From assembly GCF_900115585.1 (NCBI RefSeq), contig NZ_FOWZ01000001.1:62001-126000 (forward strand): a DNA stretch of 64,000 bases, given 5' to 3'. Below are positions 26,859 through 35,729 of this stretch, one piece after another. Each line of letters opens with the position of its first letter. The first letter of the stretch is position 1. Both the position numbers and the translations under genes were made by a program. Source of the stretch: Qipengyuania nanhaisediminis. GTDB taxonomy: Bacteria > Pseudomonadota > Alphaproteobacteria > Sphingomonadales > Sphingomonadaceae. The notes under the pieces were generated by a model. It was given only the letters and a program-made list of their open reading frames with translations, was not told where the DNA came from and did not search any database.

Positions 26859-27370
26859 GCTTCCTCTACATCCTGGGTGAGGCGCTCATCGAGCGCTTCG
26901 CCGTGAAGGACCGACACGTCGCCGGTCGCCTCCAGCACGACTGCGCGAACCTCGTCGAAATGCATGACATTGGCCTCGCGCAATTTCGCGATCAGGTCGC
27001 TATGCGCCACGCGCGTCTTGGCGAGAGCTTTCTCGTCGATCACTCCATCCCGCATCAGGTAGACGGGGCAATTCTGGATCGCAGCCTCGATGCTTTCAGA
27101 CTGCCGTCGCAGGAGAGCCGCAGCGACCTGCACGATGAACAGCATCGCCACCCCGACGAGGATCTGCACATAGGCGCCCCACTCGGTGACCTGGCTCGCG
27201 CTGGCCAGCAGCGAACCAAGCGCAACCGTCATCACGAAGTCGAAATTGGTCATCTTGGACAGCGACCGCAATCCGACAATGCGGATCAGCAGGACGATCC
27301 AGACCAGGGCAAGTGCAGTGAGGATGGAACCGCGCGCGGCGATATCGAGCCATTTGTCATCGAAGAACAT
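26855..27370 (-). CDS. DUF421 domain membrane protein (YetF-like)
   Basis: A 171-residue protein of the DUF421/YetF family. Three membrane segments fill the first 85 residues (the second beginning FDFVMTVALGSLLASAS), and the rest is a small cytoplasmic domain with CPVYLMRDGVIDEKAL and LREANVMHFDEVRAVVLEA. Function is not known; the family is found from Bacillus to proteobacteria. It sits downstream of no obvious partner, 32 bases after the radical SAM gene on the same strand. Confidence 0.87.
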   Translation of the reverse strand: MFFDDKWLDIAARGSILTALALVWIVLLIRIVGLRSLSKMTNFDFVMTVALGSLLASASQVTEWGAYVQILVGVAMLFIVQVAAALLRRQSESIEAAIQNCPVYLMRDGVIDEKALAKTRVAHSDLIAKLREANVMHFDEVRAVVLEATGDVSVLHGEALDERLTQDVEEA

Positions 27371-27402
27371 GGTCCCTCAACGGCCCTGCGACAATTTGGC
27401 TC

Positions 27403-28389
27403 CTAGGCAGAGCAACTCGCTCCGCCGAGCACGCAAAAGCGCGCGCAATGGGGATGGTTGAGCGCCACGTCGCAGGACGCTTCTGCCAGCGTCCCGCCGA
27501 GCAGGAACTCCGGATGGTGCGGGATCAGCGTACAGGCCGCCACCTGCGGCGCGTCTTCGCCTTTCCGGTGCACGACCATGCGGCTGGTGGCGCACATGAT
27601 GTCTGACGGCGATTTCCCGAGAATGTCCCAGCACGCCGTCGTGATCTCAGCGATGTCCTTGCCTGCATCCATCTCGGGAAAGAGGACCAGCCGTGCCGGA
27701 TCATATGCGTCGATGCCTATCCCTTCGGCCTCGAACAATCGGGCGTAGGCAGTGCGCGCGTCCTGTTCGCCTTCAAGAGGCAGCAAGCGCCCCGCGACAG
27801 CGATCGAGAATCCGTGTGCCGATAGCCATTCCAGCCCGGCCATCGCCGGCGCCCAGCTGTTTGCCCCGCGCTCTCCCTCGTGAACGGTCCGCGAGTGGTG
27901 GTCGAGACTGACGCGCAAGGTCAGCTTTTCGCCATAAGCCTGTCGCAGCTTCAGCAACAGCGCCTCATGACGCCGCATCGGCCGCATCGCATTGGTGAGG
28001 ATCAGCACCTCGAAACCGCGGGCGAGGCTGTCTTCCAGCATGGTCGGGAAGTCGGGGTTCATGAAGGGCTCGCCGCCGGTGAACCCGATCTCGCGCGTGC
28101 CCATCGCCTCCGCTTCGTCGAGGAAGCGGGCAGCGTCGCTCGCGGCGAGGTAGATCAGCGCATCATTGGTCGGGCTGCTCTCGATATAGCAGGTTGCGCA
28201 GGCGAGATTGCACAGCGTCCCGGTGTTGAGCCACAGCGTGTCCAGCTTCGTGAGCGGGACGCTGGCGCGCGGCTCGCCCTTTGCCGTCCATTGCGGATCG
28301 GAAAACTTTTCCGCCGGCAAGAGGTCGCCCGCCACCGCAAATGGCGACGGCCCGGCCGGCGCATTGCGCATCCTTGCCTGCTTGCTCAT
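27403..28389 (-). CDS. Radical SAM protein with cysteine-rich C-terminus
   Basis: A 328-residue radical SAM enzyme. The iron-sulfur motif CxxxCxxC is at Cys60, Cys64 and Cys67 (TLCNLACATCYIE), followed by a GFTGGEPFMNP strand that binds S-adenosylmethionine. The last about 90 residues contain at least seven cysteines in clusters (ATTACW, IMCAT, AACTL, EASC, PHCARFC, ASC), which suggests one or two auxiliary iron-sulfur clusters of the SPASM/Twitch kind. The reaction is unknown. The start at 28389 overlaps the stop of the flavin reductase gene (ATGA), so the two are translationally coupled. The C-terminus differs from the arsenosugar enzyme ArsS. Confidence 0.85.
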   Translation of the reverse strand: MSKQARMRNAPAGPSPFAVAGDLLPAEKFSDPQWTAKGEPRASVPLTKLDTLWLNTGTLCNLACATCYIESSPTNDALIYLAASDAARFLDEAEAMGTREIGFTGGEPFMNPDFPTMLEDSLARGFEVLILTNAMRPMRRHEALLLKLRQAYGEKLTLRVSLDHHSRTVHEGERGANSWAPAMAGLEWLSAHGFSIAVAGRLLPLEGEQDARTAYARLFEAEGIGIDAYDPARLVLFPEMDAGKDIAEITTACWDILGKSPSDIMCATSRMVVHRKGEDAPQVAACTLIPHHPEFLLGGTLAEASCDVALNHPHCARFCVLGGASCSA

Positions 28390-29801
28390 CCCAGTCGGCG
28401 CCGCATGGAGGCGAGGAAACCGGCCCATTTCTTCGGGACCGGGCCGAACACGGTCGGCTCCCACGCCTGGAACGCGGTGGCCTTTGTAATCTCGCTCCGG
28501 GTGGGATAGGCAATGATCGCGGAACCGAGCGCAAAGGTACTGCTCTTGCCGGTGATCGTCTGGCTGAACGGCAGCAGCAATTCGCCCACATTCTTGCCCA
28601 CAAGGCTGGCGCCGACCACCTTCTTGCCCTTGAACATGACCTTCACCTGGCCCGTGTCATTGCCTTCGGTGAGGGCGCGTTCGTTGTCGTGGAAGCTCTC
28701 GGTTACAACGCGGATCGCATCGCCATGCTTTGCGCGCGCTTCGCTTTCGGTGAGACCGATCTGGGCCACTTCGGGTTCGGTATAGGTGCACCAGGGAAGC
28801 GCAGTGTAATCGACCTTTGTTGGCACGCCGAGTGTGATTTCGAGCGCCACGTTGGAGCCTTCATAGCCCGACACGTGCGTCAGCCGGGGACCGTCGCGGC
28901 AATCGCCAATCGCATAGATGCCTTTCACGGAAGTGCGGCGGCGATCGTCGGTGACGATCCCGCCCTTGCCCATCTCGACACCGATATCTTCCAGGCCAAA
29001 GCCCGTGCAGTTCGCGGTGCGTCCGGTGGCGATCAGGAGGTGCGAACCGGCGATCGTTTCGTCACCGACCGTCAGTTCCACCGCACCGGCAGAACCGGTG
29101 ACGGCCGAAGCAAGCCCTTTGACGAAGCGCACGCCCTCGCCTTCCATGGTTTCTCGCACGATAGCGACGCTGTCGCGGTCGTCACGGCCCATCAGTTCGC
29201 CCGGCTCGACTACGGTTACCGCGCTGCCAAGGCGCCGGAAAGCCTGCGCCATCTCCATCCCGATGACGCCGCCACCAACGATAACGAGATGCTCGGGCAA
29301 TTCCTCGATCTCGAAGATATTCTCATTGGTGAGGTAGGGGACGCTGTCGACGCCATCGATGGGCGGCACGGCAGGCTTGGAGCCGGTAGCGATGACGATC
29401 CGCGGTGCACTCAGCGTGCGCCCGGCGACCTCGACGGTTTGCGCCCCCGTGACGCGCGCCCAGTCGCGGATGACTTCGCAGCCCATTTCCTCGAAGCGTT
29501 CTTCGCTGTCATGCGGCTCGATCGCGGCGATGGCATCGCGGATATGCTGCTGTACCCCGCGCCAATCGACCTTGGGCGCGGCGAGCGTAACGCCGTAGCG
29601 TTCGCTTTCGCGCGCCTCGGCAGCGCGCTTTGCGGCAGTGATCAGGGCCTTGGACGGCACGCAGCCGTCGTTGAGACATTCGCCGCCCATCTTGCGGCCT
29701 TCGATCAACGCCACCTCGAGACCGAACAGCGCACATCCTCCGGCTGCCGTCAAACCGGCAGCGCCGCCTCCGATTACGATAACGTCGTGTGTAAATTTCA
29801 T
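28386..29801 (-). CDS. NAD(P)/FAD-dependent disulfide oxidoreductase, MerA-like
   Basis: A 471-residue class I pyridine nucleotide-disulfide oxidoreductase. The FAD-binding GGGAAGLTAAGGCALFG is at the N-terminus and the redox pair is Cys43/Cys48 or so in GGECLNDGCVPSKA. A second nucleotide site is HLVIVGGGVIGMEMAQAFRR. The C-terminal dimer region reads IIAYPTRSE, lacking the His of dihydrolipoyl dehydrogenase (HAHPT), so it is closer to the mercuric-reductase-like group. No MerR, MerT or C-terminal vicinal Cys pair is present, so mercury reduction is unlikely. It is upstream of, and coupled to, the radical SAM gene, to which it could supply electrons (inference). Confidence 0.88.
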   Translation of the reverse strand: MKFTHDVIVIGGGAAGLTAAGGCALFGLEVALIEGRKMGGECLNDGCVPSKALITAAKRAAEARESERYGVTLAAPKVDWRGVQQHIRDAIAAIEPHDSEERFEEMGCEVIRDWARVTGAQTVEVAGRTLSAPRIVIATGSKPAVPPIDGVDSVPYLTNENIFEIEELPEHLVIVGGGVIGMEMAQAFRRLGSAVTVVEPGELMGRDDRDSVAIVRETMEGEGVRFVKGLASAVTGSAGAVELTVGDETIAGSHLLIATGRTANCTGFGLEDIGVEMGKGGIVTDDRRRTSVKGIYAIGDCRDGPRLTHVSGYEGSNVALEITLGVPTKVDYTALPWCTYTEPEVAQIGLTESEARAKHGDAIRVVTESFHDNERALTEGNDTGQVKVMFKGKKVVGASLVGKNVGELLLPFSQTITGKSSTFALGSAIIAYPTRSEITKATAFQAWEPTVFGPVPKKWAGFLASMRRRLG

Positions 29802-29905
29802 TGCTTGTCCCGTAACCGAATTTGATCAAGATGCGAACTTTCTCGCAATAACCCTCCCATTCGGCGGAAAATTCCCATCGGTTACATCTTGCGAAAGCGC
29901 GGCAC

Positions 29906-30919
29906 ATGAGAGTGCTGGTCACAGGCGCGGCCGGCCTTCTCGGCGGCGAGATCTGCGCGCGATTGGCGCGTGAGGGCCACGAGGTCATAGGGCTGGTACA
30001 TCGCAATCGCGACATTCGCGCAAACGATGGCTCGCCGGTCGAAATTGCGACGATTGCTGGCGACGTCTCCCGGCCCCGCTTCGGATGGGAAGAGAGCGAG
30101 TTTGCTCGATTGGCCGCCAGCCATGACCTCTTGGTGCATTGCGCGGCAACGGTGCGCTTCGACCTCGACGAGGCGCACTATGCCGCCGTCAATGTGGATG
30201 GAACGAAGCACGCGCTGGCGCTTGCCCGGCAGGGCTCAATGGACTTCCTCCACGTCTCGACCGCCTATGTTTGCGGCAGGCGTGACGGCGCAATTCTGGA
30301 AAGCGACCCCTTGCCGGAGGCCGGTTTCGCCAACGGATACGAAGCGAGCAAAGCTGCCGGAGAGCGGCTCGTGCGCGCTTCCGACCTGCGCTGGGCGATC
30401 GCCCGTCCGTCGATCGTGGTCGGCGCGCACGAGAGCGGCGCGATCCGCCATTTCGACACCACCTACGCCGCATTCAAGCTGATCGCGGAAGGGCGGGTGA
30501 AGCACATGCCCGCGAGCGCTGGCGCAACGCTCGACTTCGTGCCGATCGATCATGTCGCTGCTGGCATAGTGGCTCTGGCGCATGCGATGGAGCAGGCCGC
30601 AGGCAGGACCTTCCATCTCGTTTCCGCCCAGCCCCTGCCGGTCACGGATTTCACCGGCGCGATTGGCGATTTCGTGCAATTTCACGAGCCCCAACTGGTC
30701 GAGCCCAGCGCATTCGACCCGGCCAGTCTGCCTGCTTTGGAGAGGCGCTTGTTCAAGCGGGTAGCCGGCCTCTACGCCAGCTACTTCAAGCGCGACCCCC
30801 ATTTCGACGATGCGAATGTGCGCGAGATCCTCGGCATGCAATGCCCGCAGACCGGCCGCGCCTATATCCGCCGCCTCATCGAGCACTGTATCGAAGTAGG
30901 CTTCCTGACCTCGGACTAA
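29906..30919 (+). CDS. SDR-family NAD(P)-dependent oxidoreductase (extended type)
   Basis: A 337-residue extended short-chain dehydrogenase. The dinucleotide fold begins with VTGAAGLLGGEICARLA. The catalytic part is STAYVCGRRDG and YEASKAAGERLV, giving the Tyr-x-x-x-Lys pair. The C-terminal part of about 120 residues is helical and basic and is less conserved. Possible activities include epimerase, dehydratase or acyl reductase; the substrate is not readable. It is divergent from the flavin reductase gene (104 bases) and overlaps the glycosyltransferase gene convergently by four bases. Confidence 0.85.
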   Translation: MRVLVTGAAGLLGGEICARLAREGHEVIGLVHRNRDIRANDGSPVEIATIAGDVSRPRFGWEESEFARLAASHDLLVHCAATVRFDLDEAHYAAVNVDGTKHALALARQGSMDFLHVSTAYVCGRRDGAILESDPLPEAGFANGYEASKAAGERLVRASDLRWAIARPSIVVGAHESGAIRHFDTTYAAFKLIAEGRVKHMPASAGATLDFVPIDHVAAGIVALAHAMEQAAGRTFHLVSAQPLPVTDFTGAIGDFVQFHEPQLVEPSAFDPASLPALERRLFKRVAGLYASYFKRDPHFDDANVREILGMQCPQTGRAYIRRLIEHCIEVGFLTSD

Positions 30920-31638
30920 CGCACGTCGGGATAGTGTTTCGCCATGCGCGAACGCAGGCCGAATGCCCACAGCATCCCGACCTTGAAGTAGATCCAGTTC
31001 GCCTTGAGCGCGCCCCACTCGGCTATGCGCCGGTCCGAGGTATAGAGTTTTCGCGGCACCATGCGCACCTTGCCGAGGCGCGCGAACTTCACGCAGAGAT
31101 CGGCCTCTTCCATCACCGCATCGCCGGGCGTGCAGCCCCCGATGGTCAAAAAGTCGGCTCGCCGGAAAAACATCGCGTGATCGCCGAACAGCAAGCGTAC
31201 GCCCTGGAAGAAACGATGCGGCCGCGTGAGCAGGGGCGCGTACCAGGTCTTGGCCCAATTATGCACCGTCGTGCCCCAGCGGGTTTTCTCCGGTCCGCGA
31301 ATGACCGGTGTGAAACTGGCAAGGGCAATGCGGCGAGCTGCCAAGGTGTTCTCGATAACCTCGACCATATCGCGCGGCGGCAAGGTATCGGCGTGGACGA
31401 CACATACGTTCTCGGATTTCGCCGCTTCGACGCCGGCGTTGATCTGCCTGGCGCGCCCCCGTCCAGCGGAAAGGATACGCCATCCCGCGTCTTTCGCGAT
31501 CTGCACCGTCTCGTCGGCGCTACCGCCATCGACGAGCAGGATTTCGGCCGGACGCGGCTCGAGTTCGGCGAAACGGGCGACCAGCGCCGGGAGGGCCTTG
31601 GCCTCGTCAAGCACCGGCACGAGAAGCGTGGTACTCAT
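30916..31638 (-). CDS. TIGR04283-family glycosyltransferase (GT2 fold)
   Basis: A 240-residue GT-A fold glycosyltransferase. The nucleotide-sugar part has LLVPVLDEAKALPALV, ILLVDGGSADETV and the DxD equivalent at VVHADTLPP. Then come GDHAMFFRRADF and MEEADLCVKFARLGKV. The family name in databases includes arsenosugar biosynthesis because of its co-occurrence in some genomes; no arsenic genes are seen here. The start overlaps the stop of the TIGR04282 gene (ATGA at 31635-31638), so the two are coupled, as is usual for this pair. Confidence 0.85.
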   Translation of the reverse strand: MSTTLLVPVLDEAKALPALVARFAELEPRPAEILLVDGGSADETVQIAKDAGWRILSAGRGRARQINAGVEAAKSENVCVVHADTLPPRDMVEVIENTLAARRIALASFTPVIRGPEKTRWGTTVHNWAKTWYAPLLTRPHRFFQGVRLLFGDHAMFFRRADFLTIGGCTPGDAVMEEADLCVKFARLGKVRMVPRKLYTSDRRIAEWGALKANWIYFKVGMLWAFGLRSRMAKHYPDVR

Positions 31639-32216
31639 TCGTATTCCGGCCACGCCGCCAGGTCTTCGGCGGTATCGATATCGGCCAGTTCGGGAAGGAT
31701 CGCCGGTCCGATACCGCGCGCCGCCAGCCGTACGAGTGTTTCGGGCAGGACCTTGGGGGTGGACCATTCCACATTGTCGAAGAGGAACGGCATCCGTTCG
31801 CGAAAACCGATGAGGTAATAGCCACCATCGTTCGCCGGCCCCAGGACCACGCTGCGATCCTCGAGCGCTCCGGCCGCCGCCTGCAACAAGGGCACGCTGA
31901 TGCCGGGGCAATCGCTGCCGATCAGCAGCGCAGGCCCTTCGACAGCGGCCATTTTATCGCCCAGGTCGCCTTCCCCCTGGTCGACCACTGCGGTGTCGGC
32001 TCCGAAAAGATCGTGGAAGGCCGCGATCTCGCCGCCGGTGACCCGTAGTTCGAAATCGAGGCCGCTGTCCTTTGCAACCTGCACCGTGTGAGCAAGCAAG
32101 CGCGCATAGACCCGCGCAGCCCCTTCAGTCCCCAATCCGGGAATGAGGCGCGTCTTCACCTCTCCAGGCATAGGCAGGCGAGCGAAGATGGAAAGCTTGG
32201 GAGAAAACATCTTCAT
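31635..32216 (-). CDS. TIGR04282-family DUF2064 nucleotidyl/glycosyltransferase-like protein
   Basis: A 193-residue GT-A-like protein of the DUF2064 family. Recognisable blocks are SIFARLPMPGEVKTRLIPGLG at the N-terminus (here interrupted for brevity at Gly), LLIGSDCPGISVPLL with the metal-binding Asp, and VLGPANDGGYYLIGF. It is the usual partner of TIGR04283 and may activate or transfer a sugar. Two starts are possible, 32216 and 32210; neither has a strong ribosome-binding site. It is divergent from manC with 77 bases between starts. Confidence 0.83.
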   Translation of the reverse strand: MKMFSPKLSIFARLPMPGEVKTRLIPGLGTEGAARVYARLLAHTVQVAKDSGLDFELRVTGGEIAAFHDLFGADTAVVDQGEGDLGDKMAAVEGPALLIGSDCPGISVPLLQAAAGALEDRSVVLGPANDGGYYLIGFRERMPFLFDNVEWSTPKVLPETLVRLAARGIGPAILPELADIDTAEDLAAWPEYE

Positions 32217-32293
32217 TGCCGTAACGAATGCGTGCAATCGAAGGCAAGTAAACGATGACTTGCCGATGATGCGCTGCTAGTCGCCGCGCAATC

Positions 32294-33322
32294 ATGTCGA
32301 TGATCAATCCCATCATTCTCAGCGGCGGGAGCGGCACGCGCTTGTGGCCGCGCAGCCGCCGCAGCCACCCGAAGCCCTTCCTCCCTCTGCTCGGCGAGCG
32401 CACGCTGTTCCAGCAGGCACTGGATCGTGTCTCGGATACTGCATTTTTCGCGCAGCCCACGATCGTAGCGGGCGAAGCGCATACGCGTTTCATCACCGAG
32501 CAGGCGGGACAGCACGGGCTTATCGTCGAACCGGCGGCGAAGAATACCGCTCCGGCCATCGCCCTCGCCGCCAGCCTCCTGCCGCGCGAGGCCATCATGC
32601 TCGTATGCCCCAGCGACCATCACATCGCCAATGAAGCGGCCTTCCTTGCCGGTGCCAAGAAAGCCGCATCGCTGGCTGCTGATGGCAACCTCGTCAGCTT
32701 CGGCATCGCGCCCGATCGACCTGCAACGGGTTACGGCTACATCAAGCTCGGTGACGCATTGGGCGACGGTCACCGGATCGAACGGTTCGTGGAAAAACCC
32801 GACCTTGATCGCGCACGCGAATTCCTCGCATCGGGCGACTACGTCTGGAACGGCGGCATCTTCGCGTTTCAGGCAGGCGCATTCCTGGGCGAGCTGGCAA
32901 AGCACCGGCCTGAGATGGCTGAGGCGGTCGCAGCCTCTGTGGAAGGTGGCAGCTGGACGGACGAGCGCTTCGATCCCGACGCAGGCCAATTCGGGGCCAT
33001 CGCTGGCGAAAGCGTCGACTACGCCGTGATGGAGAACACGGCACAGGCTGCGGTCGTTGCAGCCGACATGGGCTGGTCCGACATCGGCGACTGGAATGCG
33101 CTGTTCGAGGCGCGCGCAGCCCAAGGTGGCGGCGAGAATGTCCTCTCCGGTCCTGCCGAGGTCAAATCGGCAAAGTCCGTGATGATCGATACCGACGGAC
33201 CGCGCATTTCGCTGCTCGGTTTCGACAATGCCATCGTGGTCGTCGACGGTGACGAGATACTCGTCCTCAATCGCGATCACGCGCAGGAGGTCGGCAAGCT
33301 GGATGGGGCTGCGAACCAATGA
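32294..33322 (+). CDS. manC: Mannose-1-phosphate guanylyltransferase
   Basis: A 342-residue nucleotidyltransferase that makes GDP-mannose. The signature loop is ILSGGSGTRLWPRSR, followed by KPFLPLLG. FVEKPD and WNGGIFAFQAG are also present, and the C-terminus has a short beta region. It lacks the fused isomerase domain of bifunctional ManC; the isomerase is instead encoded by the next gene, which overlaps by four bases (33319-33322). Together with manA it would convert fructose-6-phosphate toward GDP-mannose if a phosphomannomutase is elsewhere (glmM at 2.6 kb is not it). Confidence 0.93.
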   Translation: MSMINPIILSGGSGTRLWPRSRRSHPKPFLPLLGERTLFQQALDRVSDTAFFAQPTIVAGEAHTRFITEQAGQHGLIVEPAAKNTAPAIALAASLLPREAIMLVCPSDHHIANEAAFLAGAKKAASLAADGNLVSFGIAPDRPATGYGYIKLGDALGDGHRIERFVEKPDLDRAREFLASGDYVWNGGIFAFQAGAFLGELAKHRPEMAEAVAASVEGGSWTDERFDPDAGQFGAIAGESVDYAVMENTAQAAVVAADMGWSDIGDWNALFEARAAQGGGENVLSGPAEVKSAKSVMIDTDGPRISLLGFDNAIVVVDGDEILVLNRDHAQEVGKLDGAANQ

Positions 33323-34119
33323 GTTCGGGCCAATTGCCGATCAAGACCGTCGAGAAAGTGTGGGGCATGGACAGCCTCCCCGCGCCTTTTGCCTTGAACG
33401 ACCAATCCAAGCGCATTGGCGAAATCTGGTTCGAGCCCGCCACATCGATGGACGGTCTCCTCGTGAAATACCTTTTCACCAGCGAGAAGCTGTCGGTTCA
33501 GGTTCATCCGCCCGCCGAAGCCAGCCCGACCGGACGGGGCAAGGAGGAATGCTGGCTCATCCTCGATGCCGAGCCCGGAGCGAAACTGGCCATGGGCTTC
33601 GTGCGCGAAGTGTCCGAAGACGAGATGCGTGCTGCGGCGCTCGATGGCACGATCGAAGACCTGCTTCACTGGCGTGAGGTGAGCAGCGGCGATTTCTTTT
33701 ACATCCCGGCAGGCACGGTGCACGCAATCGGTGCGGGACTGACCTTGCTGGAGGTGCAGGAGAACACCGACATTACCTATCGTCTCTATGATTACGGGCG
33801 CCCGCGCGAACTGCATCTCTCCGAAGGCCTGAAAGTCGCCAAGGGGCTCCCATACCGTGAGGATCTGGCACGAACGGTCCCCGCGGATCGCGAGCTGATG
33901 CTCGTCGATGGTCCCCGATTCACCCTCGCGCAGGTCATCGGGCAGCCTTCACAGGAGATTGCGTCCCGCTTTACCGGCACCGTTCAGGTCATGCCCCTGT
34001 CCGGGTCGGTCACAATCGGCGACAGCTGGATCGAACCTGGCCAGAGCGCGCTTGCCGACACGCTTGCCGATGTCGCGTTCGATGACAGCGCAAGGGTCAT
34101 GATCGCAAGCGCTGCCTGA
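33319..34119 (+). CDS. manA: Class I mannose-6-phosphate isomerase
   Basis: A 266-residue cupin-fold zinc enzyme interconverting mannose-6-phosphate and fructose-6-phosphate. Zinc-site stretches are KLSVQVHPP (His), GKEECWLILD (Glu) and GTVHAIGAG (His), with YDYGRPRELH near residue 160. It is shorter than the E. coli enzyme and matches the compact bacterial form. Translationally coupled to manC through ATGA, and followed by a clear intrinsic terminator. Confidence 0.93.
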   Translation: MSSGQLPIKTVEKVWGMDSLPAPFALNDQSKRIGEIWFEPATSMDGLLVKYLFTSEKLSVQVHPPAEASPTGRGKEECWLILDAEPGAKLAMGFVREVSEDEMRAAALDGTIEDLLHWREVSSGDFFYIPAGTVHAIGAGLTLLEVQENTDITYRLYDYGRPRELHLSEGLKVAKGLPYREDLARTVPADRELMLVDGPRFTLAQVIGQPSQEIASRFTGTVQVMPLSGSVTIGDSWIEPGQSALADTLADVAFDDSARVMIASAA

Positions 34120-34122
34120 ACC

Positions 34123-34183
34123 GGAGCGGCGCTGGCGCCTAGCGGCGTCTGTCCTCCTTCGGGCCGCTCCTGCAAACTTTTTT
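34123..34183 (+). terminator. Intrinsic terminator after manC-manA
   Basis: Eight-base perfect arms at 34123-34130 and 34163-34170 enclose smaller GC-rich foldbacks, and a run of six T follows at 34178-34183. It separates manC-manA from the molybdenum hydroxylase operon. Confidence 0.75.
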
Positions 34184-34227
34184 CGCGGTCATCGGACACC
34201 CTCGGCTTCCCGATAGTTGGGAAGGCA

Positions 34228-34234
34228 AAGGAGG
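34228..34234 (+). promoter_or_regulatory. Strong ribosome-binding site that fixes a GTG start
   Basis: AAGGAGG lies five bases before GTG 34240. This near-perfect match to the 16S rRNA tail is why the paoA start is placed at a GTG. Confidence 0.8.
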
Positions 34235-34239
34235 CAATT

Positions 34240-34742
<503 letters not shown>

Positions 34743-34746
<4 letters not shown>

Positions 34747-35729
34747 GACCGTTTTCCTACAGCCGGGCGAGGACGCTGGGCGACGCCGCGCAGCTGACGC
34801 ATGACGACACCGCCCTTGCCATAGCAGGCGGGACCAACCTGCTCGACCTCATGAAACTGCAGGTCGAAACGCCAGAAACGCTCGCCGACATCAGTCGCAT
34901 CGGCTTTGGCGGGATCGAGGACACTGACGACGGCGGCCTCTCGATTGGCGCCCTGGCGTCCAATACGGAAACCGCCGTTCACCCGCGGGTCCGCTCCGAC
35001 TACCCGGTTCTGGCACGCGCGATCCTGGCCGGGGCAACCCAGCAATTGCGCAACAAGGCCACCACCGGCGGCAATTTGTGCCAGCGCACGCGCTGCTTCT
35101 ACTTCACGAACATCGACCAGCCCTGCAACAAGCGCGAACCGGGAAGCGGCTGCGGCGCGATCGACGGTATTGCAAAGTTGCACGCGGTGCTCGGGACGAG
35201 CGATCAATGCATCGCAACCTATCCCGGGGACATGGCGGTCGCCCTCAGCGCGCTCGATGCGCAGGTCGAGATTGCCAAGTCGGGCGGCGATACACGCACG
35301 GTGCCGGTTCGCGATTTCCATTGCCTTCCCGGTGACACGCCGTGGCGCGAAAACGTGCTGGAAGAGGGAGAGCTCATCACGGCAGTGACCCTGCCCGCAC
35401 CTGTCGGCGGCACCCAGATCTATCGCAAGGTGCGCGAACGGTCCTCTTATGCCTTTGCGCTCGTGTCGGTAGCTGCCGTAGTCGAGATCGAGGATGGCAA
35501 GTTCACCCGCGCCGATCTCGCTTTCGGCGGGCTGGCGCATAAGCCATGGCAAGATCCCCGCATCGGCGAGGCCCTGATGGGCAAGGTCCCTTCCGACGAC
35601 TTGTTCGACAAGGCCGCCGATATCCTTCTCGAAGATGCGCGCGGGTTCGGCGAGAACGACTTCAAGATACCGCTGGCGCGGCGAACGCTGCACGCCGTCC
35701 TGCAGAATGCGACGGAGGCCGCGGCATGA
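34743..35729 (+). CDS. paoB: Molybdenum hydroxylase FAD subunit with [4Fe-4S] insert, PaoB-like
   Basis: A 328-residue FAD-binding subunit. The PCMH-type FAD fold has AIAGGTNLLDLMK and the ATTGGNLCQRTRC stretch. Cys113, Cys118, Cys128 and Cys137 form the insert that binds an extra [4Fe-4S] cluster in E. coli PaoB and 4-hydroxybenzoyl-CoA reductase. This distinguishes the enzyme from ordinary xanthine dehydrogenases. C-terminal CO-dehydrogenase flavoprotein domain from about residue 225. Overlaps both paoA and paoC by four bases. Confidence 0.93.

Noticed and set aside
28386..29801. Mercuric reductase
   Set aside because: No C-terminal vicinal cysteine pair, MerR or Mer transporter; only the general fold and active disulfide fit.
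30916..32216. Arsenosugar biosynthesis locus
   Set aside because: Only the family names point to arsenic; no arsM, arsS, arsR or arsenic transporter gene is present.
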